DNA of 5,566 bases, from positions 1-5,566 of the forward strand of contig CALGZD010000031.1 of NCBI GenBank assembly GCA_937934635.1, written 5' to 3'. The notes beneath the pieces were generated by a model. That model ran no database searches. It saw nothing but the letters and a program-made list of their open reading frames with translations, and was not told where the DNA came from. This document shows, in pieces, positions 4,338-5,566 of the stretch (the first letter of the stretch is position 1; every line of letters begins with the position of its first letter). The position numbers and the translations under genes are program-made. Source of the DNA: an uncultured Deinococcales bacterium. GTDB lineage: Bacteria; Deinococcota; Deinococci; Deinococcales; Trueperaceae.

Positions 4338-5291
4338 ATGTTCAAATTCACTCGAACACTACTACTTTCGCTAACTTTTTTACTGACTATTCAACTTGGC
4401 TCGAGCCAAGTTTGTTACGACGAATTAACGCAAGACTTAGACTTAACCACGCTAGAGGAAAAAGCTACAGGACACGATGCAGCTCTTATTTTTAAACGTG
4501 CTATCGATATCATCGAACCTGCCCTCCCGCCGATTCAAGCAGGTATTGATGACAACCAAGCACTAAGCGCAGTCGCAACCGATGATCCAAACTATGAGCT
4601 CTACAGGTTTGTATCTGAAAGGTTCTTACTCCCAAATACTTGGCAGCCAGGCGAAATCGGCAGAAGCCAAGTCCACCGCATGTTTAAAAGGGTGCATGGC
4701 TGGTACAACCTGCCTGACCCGCGAGAACCAACAACTGGCTACACCAAACAGGAAATCATTGATGATTTACTTGCTACTTTCAATCATCTAATTGATGCTG
4801 GTAAAAATGAAGGCGTTGCAATCGTTGCAGCAAAAGACCGTTCTGCAACGGACTTATCATTCCTAGCCTTAGTACGTTTAACAGGACCGTACCCACGCAT
4901 GTTGGTTTACAATCCACCAATCGATGAAGGCATTGACATCAAAAATAGCATCAAAAATGTTTTCCCTTACCTAGAAAACTGTCTCTACGAATTGGATGAC
5001 TATATCTATTCAAATGCCACAACAGCGCAAAAACTCTTTATTACCAACAACCAATCACAAATGTATATCCTAAATACCCAACCCAAAGTTATGGATAGTG
5101 TCTTTCTTGTACCACAAGGTAAAGAAATAGATTACTTTGAATACACTGCTCCTGAATTACAGGGTAGCCAACGCTACGTAGCACTGTTTGATGGACCGAC
5201 ACCAAGTCCACTCACAATTGCAAGACTAATTTCAAACGTGCGTACAAATATGACGCCAACAGAAGCCATCAACTTCTTTTTAGGAAGGTAA
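4338..5291 (+). CDS. Secreted protein of unknown function
   Basis: From the ATG at 4338 the product is 317 residues. It opens with a signal peptide: MFKFTR, hydrophobic TLLLSLTFLLTIQL at 7-20, then GSSQ. Cleavage after Ser23 is likely, and Cys26 does not lie in a lipobox, so the protein should be released. A frame beginning at TTG 4272 is longer, but that codon lies in the preceding terminator hairpin and would bury the signal sequence. The mature part looks mixed alpha/beta. An early helical stretch (about 35-65) is followed by a Trp/His/Arg-rich stretch (RMFKRVHGWYNLPDP at 114-128) and a strand-rich second half. Cys26 and Cys215 are the only cysteines and could pair. I recognise no family or catalytic motif. 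It stands between two terminators with a probable leaderless promoter. Function is unknown; a periplasmic or extracellular location is the only safe inference. Confidence 0.8.
   Translation: MFKFTRTLLLSLTFLLTIQLGSSQVCYDELTQDLDLTTLEEKATGHDAALIFKRAIDIIEPALPPIQAGIDDNQALSAVATDDPNYELYRFVSERFLLPNTWQPGEIGRSQVHRMFKRVHGWYNLPDPREPTTGYTKQEIIDDLLATFNHLIDAGKNEGVAIVAAKDRSATDLSFLALVRLTGPYPRMLVYNPPIDEGIDIKNSIKNVFPYLENCLYELDDYIYSNATTAQKLFITNNQSQMYILNTQPKVMDSVFLVPQGKEIDYFEYTAPELQGSQRYVALFDGPTPSPLTIARLISNVRTNMTPTEAINFFLGR
4393..4412. promoter_or_regulatory. 20-bp perfect palindrome inside the signal-peptide coding region
   Basis: AACTTGGCTCGAGCCAAGTT reads identically on both strands, with no spacer. It covers the codons around the signal-peptide end (residues 19-25), about 55-75 bases into the gene and probably as far from the transcript start. 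In RNA it gives an 8-bp stem with a UCGA loop. It could be a DNA-binding site, an RNA element or chance. Confidence 0.5.
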
Positions 5292-5331
5292 TTTTTTAGG
5301 AAGGTAGTTTTAGGTAGTTCTTAGGAAGGTA
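5280..5331. repeat. Tandem copies of the secreted gene's 3' end
   Basis: TTAGGAAGGTA occurs at 5280-5290, where it includes the last codons and the first bases of the stop, and again at 5296-5306 and 5321-5331. A shortened copy, TTAGGTA, lies at 5310-5316. With flanking T residues the unit is about 15 bp. The copies downstream of the stop are non-coding. The gene end appears to have been duplicated in place. Confidence 0.8.
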
Positions 5332-5338
5332 ACTAGCC

Positions 5339-5353
5339 TAGCTAAATTAGCTA
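5339..5353. repeat. TAGCTAA inverted repeat
   Basis: TAGCTAA (5339-5345) and TTAGCTA (5347-5353) form a perfect 7-bp inverted repeat around a single A. It lies in a stretch where AGCTA recurs, between the 3'-end repeats and the terminator. No role is evident. Confidence 0.4.
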
Positions 5354-5359
5354 AGAGCT

Positions 5360-5409
5360 AAAAAAACCGAAGCGCTTTGTTGACGTAAGTCACGAAGCGC
5401 TTATTTTTT
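5360..5409 (+). terminator. Strong, probably bidirectional terminator after the secreted-protein gene
   Basis: AAGCGCTTTG (5370-5379) and TGAC (5381-5384) pair with GTCA (5389-5392) and CGAAGCGCTT (5393-5402), with one bulged T and the loop GTAA; one pair is a wobble. T5404-5409 forms the + strand tract. The A run at 5360-5366 gives a T tract on the minus strand, so it can also stop transcription coming from the right. Confidence 0.88.
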
Positions 5410-5423
5410 GCTTCCCATAAGAC

Positions 5424-5457
5424 AAAAAATAAGCTCGCTAGTAAGGGAGAGCGAGCT
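5424..5457 (-). terminator. Minus-strand terminator
   Basis: AGCTCGCT (5432-5439) pairs with AGCGAGCT (5450-5457) around ten bases. The six A at 5424-5429 are a T tract when read on the minus strand, whereas no T tract follows on the + strand. This points to a minus-strand gene ending just to the right. Confidence 0.7.
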
Positions 5458-5476
5458 CAAAATAGTGTTAGTTATG

Positions 5477-5566
5477 TTAGTAACGCTGTAAGCGCTTCTG
5501 AGAAAAGAATAAGAAAAATAAACTTACCAAACTATTAATTTTGTACTCGGTGCAATTTTTTATCAC
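5477..5566 (-). CDS. Probable C-terminal tail of a minus-strand gene (partial)
   Basis: Reading the minus strand from the right edge, one frame stays open for 29 codons to a stop at 5479-5477; the other two frames stop early. The residues include a hydrophobic stretch, SLVSLFFLFFSQ, and end QKRLQRY. This could be a last membrane segment with a basic cytoplasmic tail. The stop lies 19 bases before the minus-strand terminator at 5457-5424, which is the main support. The fragment is too short to name a family, and chance openness is possible. Confidence 0.42.
   Translation of the reverse strand: MIKNCTEYKINSLVSLFFLFFSQKRLQRY

Noticed and set aside
4582..4791. 69-codon open frame on the + strand
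   Set aside because: It lies inside the secreted-protein gene in another frame, with no ribosome site and no recognisable product.

Overview
The window (5,566 bases, AT-rich, roughly 40% GC by eye) is ordinary bacterial chromosome read mainly on the + strand. The best guess at the source is a low-GC, possibly uncultured member of the Deinococcota. This rests on the cyclophilin, whose N-terminal leader and core read most like Deinococcus-type homologues as I remember them, and on a TANNNT element placed so that transcription would start at the ATG of a gene (a leaderless arrangement common in that phylum). The assignment is inference from memory, and Chloroflexota are a possible alternative.

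Layout, left to right: (1) the last 33 codons of a GreA-type transcription elongation factor, then a strong terminator. (2) A short regulatory gap with a GTATAC inverted repeat and a small hairpin, then a complete cytoplasmic cyclophilin-type peptidyl-prolyl isomerase with its own terminator. (3) About 370 bases without a recognised gene, holding short tandem repeats, an 11-bp inverted repeat built on the octamer ATGCAAAT, and two unlisted small reading frames. The second (41 residues, good ribosome site, 15-bp/5-residue tandem repeats) overlaps the start of the next gene by 8 bases. (4) A complete three-domain DAK2/YloV protein (fatty acid kinase FakA family). (5) A repeat-built promoter region and a 334-residue lipoprotein with a Pro/Thr-rich tether, then a terminator. 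(6) A 317-residue secreted protein of unknown function, with a 20-bp perfect palindrome inside its signal-peptide coding DNA. (7) Tandem copies of that gene's own 3' end, then terminators facing both ways and the probable tail of a minus-strand gene.

The genes do not form an obvious pathway. Terminators after greA, the cyclophilin, the lipoprotein and the secreted protein suggest mostly single-gene units. GreA, cyclophilin and the YloV protein are housekeeping; the last two + strand genes are cell-envelope or exported accessory proteins.

The unifying oddity is non-coding: four separate intergenic stretches carry short (11-20 bp) degenerate tandem duplications. One has become a coding repeat just upstream of yloV, one sits on the lipoprotein promoter and one copies a gene end. 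I saw no CRISPR array, tRNA, rRNA, insertion sequence or clear defence system.
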